Assembly (NCBI GenBank): GCA_021785495.1 | Contig: JAJYFB010000002.1 | Location: 1 to 64,000 of the forward strand | DNA length: 64,000 nucleotides | Origin: Acidobacteriota bacterium | Lineage (GTDB): Bacteria > Acidobacteriota > Terriglobia > Terriglobales > Acidobacteriaceae | Reading direction: 5' to 3' | Part shown: positions 27,755 to 36,950 of the stretch, in pieces | How the letters are laid out: every line of letters begins with the position of its first letter | How positions within the stretch are numbered: the first letter of the stretch is position 1 | Notes under the pieces: generated by a model | The model's database searches: none | Told to the model about the DNA's origin: nothing | What the model saw: only the letters and a program-made list of their open reading frames with translations | Translations under genes and position numbers: made by a program

Positions 27755-29158
27755 ATGGGATGCATGAAGAGGTCCTACCACACATTCCTCGCCCTCGCCG
27801 CATGGCTCGCTGTTCCGATCTTGCTGAACGCGCAGGACACGCGCACCGTCGTCGAACCTGTCTTCCCGCAGCCCTGCGCGACGCTCGAAGCGCAGTTGCA
27901 GAGCATCGGGCGCACGCTGGCCCCGGCCGACGAACAAAAGCTTGACACGGCGCGTATCCAGAATGCCATCGACGGTTGCGCGGCGGGTCGGGCCGTCGTG
28001 CTGCGCAAGAACGGCGTCAACGATGCGTTTCTCTCCGGGCCGCTGCATCTGAAAAGCGGTGTTGCGCTGCGCGTGGACCGGGGCGTGACGCTCTTTGCCT
28101 CGCGCGATGCCTCGCTCTACGCGATCCGGCCCGGCAGTTGCGGTCGGGTGACGCACACTCCCGGCCCGCGCGGATGCAAGCCATTGATCGCCGTGGACGA
28201 CGCGCCCCGCTCCGCCGTGATGGGCGAGGGCGCGATCGACGGGCGCGGCGGCGAGAAGATCCTTGGTTCGTCGGACTCCTGGTGGGATCTGGCCGAGCAG
28301 GCTCGCGCGGGCGGTTACCAGCAAAATCCCCGCCTGATCGTCGTCAACCGCTCGGACAACTTCACGCTCTACCGCATCACGCTGCGCAACTCGCCGAACT
28401 TCCACGTCACGTACAACCAGGGCGACGGCTTCACGGCCTGGGGCGTCAGGATCGACACGCCGCAGCGGTTGGCGCGCAACACCGACGGCATCGATCCCGG
28501 CGACGGCGCGAAAAATGTCACGATTACCCACTGCTCGATCCGCACCGGCGACGACAATGTGGCCATCAAGGGCGGGGCGGGCGGCGCCACGCAGATGACC
28601 ATCAGCCACGATCACTTCTACTGGGGTCACGGCATGTCGATCGGCAGCGAAACCAGCGGCGGCGTCAGCCAGATTCGCGTCTTCGACCTCTCGCTCGACG
28701 GGCCGGACAACGGCATCCGCATCAAGTCGAACGGCTCGCGCGGCGGCCTCACCCGCGACGTGGTCTACAGCGACGTGTGCATCCGCAACTCGCCCAACCC
28801 CATCGCGCTCGACACCGGCTATACCGACGCCGGAACGCTCAAAGGCAACTCGCCGCCCTCGATGCGCGAGATCACCCTGCGCAACGTGCGCGTCCGCGGC
28901 GGCGGCACGATCAGCTTCGTCGGCTACGCGCACGAAGACCGCATCGCGGCCCGTCTCGACGGCGTCGAGATTACCGATCAGGCGCAGTATCGCTACCGGC
29001 TCGCTCACGCCGATCTGACCCTCGGTCCCGATCCGACCAATCTGCAACTGCCGGCAGGACCCGCCGTAAAAGCCGCCGACTCGACGATCCTGGGAAAGCC
29101 CGCACAGGGCCATCCGGCCTCCTGCGCAGCGATCTTCGCGCCGTTTCCGCAGGACTGA
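27755..29158 (+). CDS. Polygalacturonase-type glycoside hydrolase, family GH28
   Basis: The 467-residue protein is exported (signal SYHTFLALAAWLAVPILLNAQ) and folds as a right-handed beta-helix. The four GH28 motifs are present: NTDGIDPGDG, RTGDDNVAIKGG, YWGHGMSIGSE and IRIKSNG, supplying the catalytic aspartates and the substrate-binding Arg-Lys. It should cleave alpha-1,4-galacturonan in pectin or a related rhamnogalacturonan. A pectin methylesterase lies 1.2 kb downstream on the other strand and kduI 15 kb away, so pectin is the likely substrate. ATG 27764 is an alternative start; the first ATG has AGGAAG nearby. No carbohydrate-binding module is seen. Confidence 0.92.
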   Translation: MGCMKRSYHTFLALAAWLAVPILLNAQDTRTVVEPVFPQPCATLEAQLQSIGRTLAPADEQKLDTARIQNAIDGCAAGRAVVLRKNGVNDAFLSGPLHLKSGVALRVDRGVTLFASRDASLYAIRPGSCGRVTHTPGPRGCKPLIAVDDAPRSAVMGEGAIDGRGGEKILGSSDSWWDLAEQARAGGYQQNPRLIVVNRSDNFTLYRITLRNSPNFHVTYNQGDGFTAWGVRIDTPQRLARNTDGIDPGDGAKNVTITHCSIRTGDDNVAIKGGAGGATQMTISHDHFYWGHGMSIGSETSGGVSQIRVFDLSLDGPDNGIRIKSNGSRGGLTRDVVYSDVCIRNSPNPIALDTGYTDAGTLKGNSPPSMREITLRNVRVRGGGTISFVGYAHEDRIAARLDGVEITDQAQYRYRLAHADLTLGPDPTNLQLPAGPAVKAADSTILGKPAQGHPASCAAIFAPFPQD

Positions 29159-29369
29159 TCCTGCGCGGAGCAGAACCGGGTCAGTTTTGCGCGCAAGGGC
29201 GCGAGCGGATCCACACGCGACGCCAATCAGCGAGGCCGATTGCGTTCTCCGGCCTTGTTTCTGCGATCACTTTGATGCGCCGCCGCCTGCCGCTGCGCGG
29301 GACTTCCATCTGCGATGATAAAGATGGTAGAGTCCCAAAATCCATTGCGCGAGAGGAGCGGCCGCCCAC

Positions 29370-30329
29370 GTGAAAACCTCCATGCGTCGCGTGGCGCTGA
29401 TCTACAATCCGGCCTCCGGCCAGCGTTCCGCACGGCGGAAGGCGGCCATTGAACAGGCGCTGGCGGTTTTTCGTGCTTCGGGCGTCGTCGCCGAGGCGAT
29501 CGCGACCGCGCGGGCGGGGGAGGCAACGATCCATGCGCAGCGGGCCATCGGCGCGGGCTGCGACACGGTGCTGGCCTGCGGCGGCGATGGCACGGTGCAC
29601 GAGATGGTGCAAGGGCTGGTGGGCACGGAGGCGACGCTTGGCGTGATTCCGCTGGGCACGGCCAATGCGCTGGCCGCGAGCCTCGGCCTCGTCGGCCGTC
29701 CGGCCAAAACAGCGCGCAGGCTGCTTGACGCCGCGCCCAGACGCATCTCCGTGGGGCGCATTCACTTTCGCGATCTGAACGGAAATCCCGCCTCGCGCTA
29801 TTTTGTCGTGGCCGCGGGCATCGGCGCCGACGCGCTCGTCATGGCGCGCATGGACGCGAGGCTCAAGCGGCGGCTGGGCTACCTGCTCTACATCTTCGAA
29901 TGCTTCCGCACCTGGGCGACCTTCCCGTTTCCGCTCTTCGAGGCGGCTCTGCCGGCCAACGGGCACGACAGCCGCGTGGTCGATGTCTCGCAGTTGCTGG
30001 CCGTGCGCGTGCGCTCCTTCGGCGGGGTTCTGGGCGCGCTGGCGCCGGGCGCTGGCCTTTGCAACGATCGCCTCAACCTGCTGGCTTTCAAAACCCGCAA
30101 AAGACTGCACTATCTCACTTTCATGATGAGCGCTGTGGCCGGCAAACACAACTTCAACGGCGCGGTTGAACTGATGGAAACGCCGAGCATCGAGTGCCGC
30201 GCCCGCAACGGCGCCCGCGAATCATTCCTGGTCGAGGCCGACGGCGAACTGCTCGGCAGCCTTCCGGTGCGGCTCGAAATTGTGCCCGACGCACTGACGC
30301 TGCTGGTTCCACCGGGCGCAAAACCGTAG
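29370..30329 (+). CDS. Diacylglycerol kinase-family lipid kinase
   Basis: The 319-residue protein has the DAGK catalytic domain: ALIYNPASGQRSARR at the N-terminus, the nucleotide-binding GGDGTVHEMVQGL, and LGVIPLGTANALA. The C-terminal YegS-like beta-sandwich ends with VEADGELLGSLPVRLEI. Such enzymes phosphorylate diacylglycerol, sphingosine-like or other membrane lipids using ATP at the inner membrane face. The GTG start at 29370 is favoured over ATG 29382 because GAGAGGAG lies 11 bases upstream. The neighbours are pectin genes, with no evident lipid pathway; the exact substrate is unknown. Confidence 0.88.
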   Translation: MKTSMRRVALIYNPASGQRSARRKAAIEQALAVFRASGVVAEAIATARAGEATIHAQRAIGAGCDTVLACGGDGTVHEMVQGLVGTEATLGVIPLGTANALAASLGLVGRPAKTARRLLDAAPRRISVGRIHFRDLNGNPASRYFVVAAGIGADALVMARMDARLKRRLGYLLYIFECFRTWATFPFPLFEAALPANGHDSRVVDVSQLLAVRVRSFGGVLGALAPGAGLCNDRLNLLAFKTRKRLHYLTFMMSAVAGKHNFNGAVELMETPSIECRARNGARESFLVEADGELLGSLPVRLEIVPDALTLLVPPGAKP

Positions 30330-30382
30330 GGATTCGCATTGATCCGGGCGCGTGTCATCCGCGTGCAGCGCCGGATGCGGCG

Positions 30383-31414
30383 CTACGGCAGTTGCGCGGC
30401 TGCCGCTGCCGGATCCCAATGGTCTGTGCCGGCCAGGAAGACGCGCGGCAGAAACTGCGCCGCCTGGCTCTTCGTCAGTTGATGCGACCAGGCGATGCGG
30501 GCCGCGGGGTTCGCGCCCGGCCCCTTCGAGTGGAACTCGGCGTAGTCGGCCAGCGGCGTTTTGTCCCGGTTGTTCCACGGACTCCACCCTTGCGGGATCA
30601 CGTTGGCAGGTAACTCGGTGTGGATGTAAATCACGCGGGCAAAGGGGCGCCACGGGCGGCCGAGACTGATCGTGTTACGCGGCGCGCCGGCCGGAATGCC
30701 GCTGGTCACCGTGCTGTTGAGAATGACGTAGCCAGTACTCTGCGCGGGCGAGGTGCGCGATTGCGCGGTCAGGTAGCCGGGGCCGATGGCGTGAATCTCC
30801 GTGCGATCGAAGACCGCCGCGGCGTTGCCGAAGAGGAAGTCCACGGCGCCTTCAATGTACGAATGAACATAATACTGGCGGCCGTAGTCGGCGAAGAGCG
30901 TGTCCTGGTAGCCGAGGAACCGGCAATTCTTGAAGACGGCGCGGTCGGAGCGCACGGCGGCGGCCACGGCCTGGCCGGTGTTGCCGGCTGTGTTCGCAAA
31001 GGTCAGATTGTCGGCCTCAAAGCCGTCGCCGTCAATCTCCGCCGTCGCTGTCAGGAACGTGCCGCCAGCCTGTTTGGCGTTGAGGCTGTTGGTGATGACC
31101 ACGTCGGCGGGCGATTTGCCTATACCAACGAGAGTAACGTTTGCATGATTGCGCGTCACGATGATGCGCTCGTGATAAACGCCGGGCGCGATCTCGATGT
31201 AAACGCGGCCGGGTTTGCCGTGGGCGTCCTTGCTGGCGAAGGGATGGTGATCGAGCGCCATCTGGATCGTCGGAAATTCAGTGGTTCCGGCGATTCCGGT
31301 TTTCACATCGGGCGAAACGCGCACATGCACGTCCTGCGCGCCAGCCGGCAGGAGCCATCCCGCCAGGCTGGCCAGAGCCATCATTCTTGTCATCCGCGCC
31401 AATCGGTTGCGCAT
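30383..31414 (-). CDS. Pectin methylesterase, carbohydrate esterase family 8
   Basis: The exported 343-residue protein (signal MMALASLAGWLLPAGAQ) shows all CE8 landmarks: GTFLTATAEIDGDGFEADNLTFANTAG, GQAVAAAV, GYQDTLFADYGRQYY (catalytic Asp in QDT), GAVDFLFGNAAAVF (second Asp) and LGRPWRPFARV (Arg). It removes methyl esters from homogalacturonan and so prepares it for polygalacturonase. AAGGAGA lies nine bases upstream of the start. Its stop is close to, and convergent with, the lipid kinase. The GH28 enzyme is encoded just beyond, which suggests shared use though not one transcript. Confidence 0.93.
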   Translation of the reverse strand: MRNRLARMTRMMALASLAGWLLPAGAQDVHVRVSPDVKTGIAGTTEFPTIQMALDHHPFASKDAHGKPGRVYIEIAPGVYHERIIVTRNHANVTLVGIGKSPADVVITNSLNAKQAGGTFLTATAEIDGDGFEADNLTFANTAGNTGQAVAAAVRSDRAVFKNCRFLGYQDTLFADYGRQYYVHSYIEGAVDFLFGNAAAVFDRTEIHAIGPGYLTAQSRTSPAQSTGYVILNSTVTSGIPAGAPRNTISLGRPWRPFARVIYIHTELPANVIPQGWSPWNNRDKTPLADYAEFHSKGPGANPAARIAWSHQLTKSQAAQFLPRVFLAGTDHWDPAAAAAQLP

Positions 31415-31538
31415 CGCCGTATGTCTCCTTCATGGACGGAGCCGTCCCGTGTGATAGCCTGATCTGCGGCGCGGCCAAGGCACTGCGGGCTTCTCAGCCT
31501 GCAAACGCCGCCGGGCCGCGTCCTTCCAGAGGTGCTGA

Positions 31539-33644
31539 ATGCACGTTTTTCGATTGGCTCCCGTCGTTTTCATTGTGGCTGCTGGCATGGCGCTTGCGCA
31601 AACCGCGCCTGCTCCCAAGCCGGCTCCCGTTGCGCAGGATGTGTCGGCCCGGCCGACGCCTCCGCCGGAGATTTCCAGCCTCGATCTGTCGGCGATCGAC
31701 CATGGCGCCGACCCCTGCGTCGATTTCTATCAGTACGCCTGCGGCAACTGGAAGAAGGCGCACGCCATTCCCTCCGATCAGGTCGTCTGGGCGCGCTCGT
31801 TCTCGCAACTGGCTTTGCGCAATCAGTACCTGCTGTGGAAGGATCTGGACGCGGCGGCCCGGGATCCGAAGACGCCGCTGCAAAAACAGTACGGCGACTT
31901 TTACGCCGCCTGCATGGATACGAGCGCGATTGAAAAGCAGGGCATCGAGCCCATCGAAGGCGCCTGGAAGCAGATTGGCGCGTTCCAAAGCGTTGGCCAG
32001 ATTCCCGCCCTGCTCTCCTGGCTCGAAGACCGCGGCATCCCCGACGGCTTTTTCGGGTTCAGCGTTGAGCAGGACGAAAAGGACTCGTCCCAGCAGATCG
32101 CCGAGGCCGATCAGGGCGGCATCTCGCTGCCCGATCGCGATTATTACCTCGTCGATTCACCGCACTTCGCCCAGATTCGCGCCGAGTACGTGGCGCATGT
32201 GACGAAGATGTTCGTGCTGGCCGGCGACGCGCCGGCAGAGGCCGCCCAAGAGGCCGCCTCGGTGATGACCATCGAGACCGCGCTGGCCAAGGCCTCCATG
32301 TCGCGCGTCGATCTGCGCGATCCCGAAAAGATCTATCACATCTACACCGTCGCCGATTTTCAAAAGCTGACGCCGCAATTCGACTGGAAACCCTACTTTG
32401 ATGCGATCGGTATCGGCCACTTCGACACGCTCAACGTCTCGGCTCCGGATTTCTTCAAGGGCCTGAATGCGGCGCTGGCGAGCGAGCCGGTTTCGGCCTG
32501 GAAGAGCTACCTGCGCTGGCAGGTGCTGCACGGCGAAGCCTCAAACCTGTCGAGCGCCTTCTTCGAGGAGGACTTCCGCTTCTTCGGCCAGACGCTGGCC
32601 GGACAGAAGGTGCCGCAGCCGCGCTGGAAGCAGTGCACGCGAGCCACCGACGAGGCGCTGGGCGAAGCCGTGGGCCAGGACTGGGTCAAAGAAAATTTTC
32701 CGCCCCAGGCCAAGGCCAGCATGGACAAACTGGTGGCCGCGCTCGAAAAGGCCCTGGGCGACGATATGCGCCAGTTACCGTGGATGAGCGCCCCGACGAA
32801 GAAGGCCGCTGAAGAGAAGCTGGCCATGATCCGCAACAAGATCGGCTACCCGGAGAAGTGGCGCGATTATTCGAGCATGAAGGTCGTGCGCAGCTCGTTT
32901 GTCGCCGACCAGGAGCAGGCTGCGCTGTTCGCCCGCAACTACAACTACGCCAAGCTCGGCAAGCCGGTGGACGAAAAAGAGTGGGGCATGACGCCGCCCA
33001 CGGTCAACGCCTACTACGATCCCTCGTTCAACGACATCAACTTCCCGGCCGGCATCCTGCAGCCGCCGTTCTTCAACTTCAAGGCCGATCCGGCGGTGAA
33101 CTTCGGCGGCATTGGCATGGTGATCGGCCACGAGATGACGCACGGTTTCGATGACGAGGGCTCGCACTTCGACGGCAAGGGCAATCTGCGCGAGTGGTGG
33201 ACGGCCAGCGACCGCAAGGCCTTCACCGAACGCACCGGCTGCCTGGCCGACGAGTACAGCGGCTTTGAGAGCCTCCCGGCCAAGGGCGATGCCAAGGCCG
33301 TGCATCTCAACGGCAAGCTGACGCTCGGCGAAAACACGGCCGACAACGGCGGCCTGCGCATCGCCTACCAGGCGCTGGTCGACACCCTGGCCGCCGAGCA
33401 CGAGAGCCTCGACGAGAAGATCGACGGCTATACCGAGGCGCAGCGCTACTTCCTCGGCTTCGCGCAGGTCTGGTGCGAAAACCGCACCGATGCCATCGCC
33501 CGCGTCCGGGCGCTCACCGATCCGCACTCGCCGGGCCGCTGGCGCGTCAACGGCTCGGTCCAGAACTTCGACGGGTTCGGCAAGGCCTTCGGCTGCAAGA
33601 AGGGCCAGCCGATGGAGCCGGAGAACTCCTGCCGCGTCTGGTAG
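31539..33644 (+). CDS. M13 family zinc metallopeptidase (neprilysin/PepO-like)
   Basis: The 701-residue protein has a signal peptide (PVVFIVAAGMALAQTAPAPKP), an N-terminal M13 domain (DPCVDFYQYACGNWKKAH) and a C-terminal catalytic domain with HEMTH at residues 531-535, GENTADNGGLRIAYQAL supplying the third zinc ligand, and the terminal CRVW typical of the family. It should degrade peptides in the periplasm or outside. M13 peptidases are numerous in Acidobacteriota. It has no obvious operon partner; a strong terminator follows 24 bases after the stop. Confidence 0.95.
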   Translation: MHVFRLAPVVFIVAAGMALAQTAPAPKPAPVAQDVSARPTPPPEISSLDLSAIDHGADPCVDFYQYACGNWKKAHAIPSDQVVWARSFSQLALRNQYLLWKDLDAAARDPKTPLQKQYGDFYAACMDTSAIEKQGIEPIEGAWKQIGAFQSVGQIPALLSWLEDRGIPDGFFGFSVEQDEKDSSQQIAEADQGGISLPDRDYYLVDSPHFAQIRAEYVAHVTKMFVLAGDAPAEAAQEAASVMTIETALAKASMSRVDLRDPEKIYHIYTVADFQKLTPQFDWKPYFDAIGIGHFDTLNVSAPDFFKGLNAALASEPVSAWKSYLRWQVLHGEASNLSSAFFEEDFRFFGQTLAGQKVPQPRWKQCTRATDEALGEAVGQDWVKENFPPQAKASMDKLVAALEKALGDDMRQLPWMSAPTKKAAEEKLAMIRNKIGYPEKWRDYSSMKVVRSSFVADQEQAALFARNYNYAKLGKPVDEKEWGMTPPTVNAYYDPSFNDINFPAGILQPPFFNFKADPAVNFGGIGMVIGHEMTHGFDDEGSHFDGKGNLREWWTASDRKAFTERTGCLADEYSGFESLPAKGDAKAVHLNGKLTLGENTADNGGLRIAYQALVDTLAAEHESLDEKIDGYTEAQRYFLGFAQVWCENRTDAIARVRALTDPHSPGRWRVNGSVQNFDGFGKAFGCKKGQPMEPENSCRVW

Positions 33645-33667
33645 GGCAGGGAAGAGGCGCCATCCAG

Positions 33668-33710
33668 AGCCCGGCCGGCGGCGGAAATCCTCTCCGCCGC
33701 CGTGCGGGCT
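33668..33710 (+). terminator. Strong hairpin terminator after the M13 peptidase gene
   Basis: AGCCCG and CGGGCT (33668-33673 / 33705-33710) enclose a 10-bp stem CGGCGGCGGA / TCCGCCGCCG (33676-33685 / 33693-33702). CAATTTTCTT follows. The remainder of the 344-base gap up to the first beta-propeller lipoprotein holds no gene; TTTTACAAT near 33894 could be its -10 region. Confidence 0.75.
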
Positions 33711-33988
33711 CAATTTTCTTCGCCCGCCCCGCTCCCCTTTGCCGGTGCGCCAGCGTCTATACTGCCATTACATCCGATTTGCGGGTTTGTGGAGAGAAAA
33801 CGGGGCAGGCTGTCCGGCGGAGGCATTCTCGGCCGCAAAAGTTCGCGGCGCTGGCGTCGTTCGGCGCGGAAACTAGGCACAACCTGCCCTCGCCTTTTAC
33901 AATGCATCAGGGATTCCATCCCAACCCAGCACTGCTCGGGGAACGACCAAACTTGGCGGCGAACGCCGAACCAGGATGAAGGAATAGC

Positions 33989-35383
33989 ATGAGGTTCATG
34001 AAATTCGGCAAGGCGCTGTTCTTGGGCGCTCTCTCGGTGGCTATCGTCTGCGGCGTAACGTCCTGTATCGAGAGCTATACGGTGGGCTACCTGTACGTCA
34101 CAGGAACCGTCACGGCTTCGACCGGGAGCAACGGCCTTATCACCGGCTATCAGATCGACCACAATACGGGCCAGTTGACGCCGATCAATGCGTTGCCGGT
34201 CGCTTCGGGCGGAGCCAATCCGGTGCGGGCCGTCCTGACCCTGGGCAGCCGCTTCATCTATGTCCTCAATCGCGGCGCCAACGCCGCGGGATCGGCCGAT
34301 TGCTACGGTACGGACCCCAGCACCGAGTGCCTGAACGCCAATATTACCCAGTTCGCCGTCGGCGGCAACGGCATGTTGACCGCCGAGGAGACCTTTTATA
34401 CGCAGGGTCTCAACCCGTTTCGCATGGCTGTCGATGGATCGGGCAACTACCTGATGGTGCTCGATCACGATGCGCCCGACAACGCCAACCCGTCGGCAGG
34501 CGATGCCTGCGCGCTGGCGCTGCAAAACCTGGGACAGGGTGGCTCCAATGTAACCACCTGCGGCGACGTCACCATCTTCAGCATCAACCAGACCACGGGA
34601 CGCCTGTCGCTGGTGCAGAATGCGCAGGTCACGATGAACGGCAAGCAGTTGACCTACTTCCCGGTGCCGGCCAATCCCGTGGACTTTGTTCTGACCGGAA
34701 GCTCTCTGCTGACGCTGACCGGAGGCGCCACGCCGGCCTCGTTCCCGTACACGGGCGCAACTTCGGTCTGGCCCTACAGCTACAACGGCAGCAACGGCCA
34801 GTTGACCCTGAGCCAGAACAGCGTGCAGCCGCTTGGCATCAAACAGGGCACGGCCATCGTCTACACCAACGGCGTCGTCTATGTCCTCGACAACGAGCCG
34901 GTGACGGTTGACTTCAATGGCACATCCACGAACTCGCAGAGCCAGATTTTGCCGTATACCGTTGGTGCGGCCGGAGCCCTGCAGGCTGAACCCACCGGCG
35001 TGATTCCCGACGATCCCACGCTCGGCAACCCCATCCAGTTGCTCGTCGAGTCCAAGGGCCATTATCTTTACGTGGCCAACCAGGGCAATAACACCGTCGG
35101 CAACAATCCGGAGAGCGGCCTCGCCGGTTATTACATCACGACCTCGCCAGCCTACCAGTTGACCTTCCTTCCGCATGAACCGTTTGGTTCCGGATCGGGA
35201 CCGCAGTGTATCGTCGAGGATCCGACGGATCAGTACATCTACGAGGCCAACGAGTACGATTCGACGGTCACCGGACGGCTTCTCGATCCCACCTCCGGGT
35301 ACCTGGACAACATGAGCCGCGTCCAAACCTACACGCTCCCCGGCCCGGCGTCCTGGTGTCTGATCGACGGGCGCACCAATTAA
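33989..35383 (+). CDS. YVTN/lactonase-like beta-propeller lipoprotein, first of three in tandem
   Basis: The 464-residue protein has a lipoprotein signal with lipobox VTSC (Cys26) and then a repetitive beta-propeller of the 6-phosphogluconolactonase/YVTN type: RFIYVLNRGANAAG, GNYLMVLDHDAPDN, HYLYVANQGNNTVGNN and QYIYEANEYDSTVTGRLLDP. Such propellers bind ligands or proteins; no lactonase active-site set is evident. It is the most divergent member of a tandem trio that shares signal layout, blade style and the spacing of the ribosome-binding region (GAAGGAATAGC before ATG). Location is probably the periplasmic face of the outer membrane. Confidence 0.85.
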   Translation: MRFMKFGKALFLGALSVAIVCGVTSCIESYTVGYLYVTGTVTASTGSNGLITGYQIDHNTGQLTPINALPVASGGANPVRAVLTLGSRFIYVLNRGANAAGSADCYGTDPSTECLNANITQFAVGGNGMLTAEETFYTQGLNPFRMAVDGSGNYLMVLDHDAPDNANPSAGDACALALQNLGQGGSNVTTCGDVTIFSINQTTGRLSLVQNAQVTMNGKQLTYFPVPANPVDFVLTGSSLLTLTGGATPASFPYTGATSVWPYSYNGSNGQLTLSQNSVQPLGIKQGTAIVYTNGVVYVLDNEPVTVDFNGTSTNSQSQILPYTVGAAGALQAEPTGVIPDDPTLGNPIQLLVESKGHYLYVANQGNNTVGNNPESGLAGYYITTSPAYQLTFLPHEPFGSGSGPQCIVEDPTDQYIYEANEYDSTVTGRLLDPTSGYLDNMSRVQTYTLPGPASWCLIDGRTN

Positions 35384-35565
35384 CCGCCAGACTGCGTTCC
35401 GGCCGGGCGCTCCCGGACCGGTTGCAGGCCGGTTGCAACGCTTGGGCGGCCATACCGCCTGAGCCCAACGGAGAATCGCGGGAGACGGTTCAACGCCGCC
35501 CGCGATTCGGTCGCAGAGAATGGATTGTACGGAACTGGCAACAGTTCCGCCCACGAAAGATGCAC

Positions 35566-36822
35566 ATGAAGCTATCCAGATCGAGCCAGCTTGCGCTGGT
35601 TGTCGCGGCCAGCCTGGGAGTGGCGTCGCTGATTACTGCCTGTCAGCAGGTTACCCAGACGCTGACCGTCGATTTTGTCTATGTGGCCAGCGCCCAGGCC
35701 GCCGGCGCAAATCAGTACGGCGAGATCGACGTCTTCGAGATCAACTCCGAGTCCGGCCTCATGCGTCCGATTCCCACCTCGCCCTTCCCCTCCGGCGGCC
35801 GCGATCCGGTGGCCGAGGCTGTCTCCTCCGACAACGCCAATCTGTTTGTCGTCAATCAGGACGACAACAACATCACCCAGTTCGGCATCGGCACCGATGG
35901 CAAGCTCTACGCCAACCAAACCGTGAACACGCCGGGCATCTTCCCGCTGGCGGTCGCGGCCAGCGCATCCAATCTTTTTGTCGTCGATCTCTACCAGCCG
36001 CTGCCGATCTGTTCGACGGCCAATCCCTGCTCGGGTTCGATCTCCGTGTTTCAGTTCGTGCCGCCGTCGAGCGGCAGGTGTACTTCCACCATTTGCATGG
36101 GCTTGCCTGCCAATAATGCGGCGGTGAACGGCCAGTACTGGCCCTTGACGGTTTCGAGTGCGCCCAGCGACGTGATCGTCCCCACCGCCGTCAATGTGCT
36201 CGCCAATGGCAACTTCGTGTATGTCACGGCGTACGATTCGACCCCCTCGACGCCGGTGGGTTATGTCTTTGCCTTCGCGGTTGGCTCCGGCGGCGGGCTG
36301 ACGGCCGTGCCCGGCTCGCCCTTCTCGGTCGGCTCGCAGCCTTCCGCCCTCGCCAGCGACAGCAAGAGCGCCAACGTCTACGTGGCGGATGCCCGCGGGG
36401 CCGATGTGCATGGCTATGCAGTGGGAGCCAATGGAGCGCTGACGGAGATGAGCGGCAGTCCCTTCCCGGCCGGCAATCAGCCCAGCGCCATCGTCGTCGA
36501 TCCTTCGTACGCGTATGCCTATGTCGCCAATGCGCAGGATGCGACCGTGACGGCCTACTCCATTTCGAGCACGGGCGCGCTGTCCAGAACCGGCAGTTAC
36601 GCAACCGGCCAGCAGCCGGTCGCCATCGGCATCGATCCCTCGACCAACCACTTTTTGTATGTCGCCAACTTCCTGGGCAACACGGTTTCGGGCTTCGAGC
36701 TGAGCACGACGGATGGATCGCTGCTGGACTCGCAGCTCTCTCCGTATGCCTCCGACGCCAATCCCACGGCTGTGGCGGCCATTCCGCACAACGGCACCGG
36801 AGCTGGCATCCAGACGCAGTGA
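35566..36822 (+). CDS. YVTN beta-propeller lipoprotein, second of three in tandem
   Basis: The start at 35566 (418 residues) aligns with its two neighbours: GAAAGATGCAC precedes ATG at the same distance as GAAGGAATAGC and GAAGGAAGCGC, and the lipobox Cys is again residue 26 (SLITAC). Propeller blades include ANLFVVNQDDNNITQFGIGTDG, SANVYVADARGADVHGYAVG, YAYAYVANAQDATVTAYSI and HFLYVANFLGNTVSGFELS, each about 45-50 residues. ATG 35560 is an alternative start, and the long open frame upstream overlaps the first paralogue and is spurious. The ligand is unknown. The three genes lie 130-180 bases apart and may be transcribed separately. Confidence 0.87.
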   Translation: MKLSRSSQLALVVAASLGVASLITACQQVTQTLTVDFVYVASAQAAGANQYGEIDVFEINSESGLMRPIPTSPFPSGGRDPVAEAVSSDNANLFVVNQDDNNITQFGIGTDGKLYANQTVNTPGIFPLAVAASASNLFVVDLYQPLPICSTANPCSGSISVFQFVPPSSGRCTSTICMGLPANNAAVNGQYWPLTVSSAPSDVIVPTAVNVLANGNFVYVTAYDSTPSTPVGYVFAFAVGSGGGLTAVPGSPFSVGSQPSALASDSKSANVYVADARGADVHGYAVGANGALTEMSGSPFPAGNQPSAIVVDPSYAYAYVANAQDATVTAYSISSTGALSRTGSYATGQQPVAIGIDPSTNHFLYVANFLGNTVSGFELSTTDGSLLDSQLSPYASDANPTAVAAIPHNGTGAGIQTQ

Positions 36823-36950
36823 AGGTTGCATGCGGGTTCGCCGGCCTGACCGGATGGTGGCAATACCCCTCGGGCCGCTTTTACAATAGCCTGAGGTCAA
36901 CATAATCGAGATCTTTTACGGGCTCCAGCGGCCCCTCACGAAGGAAGCGC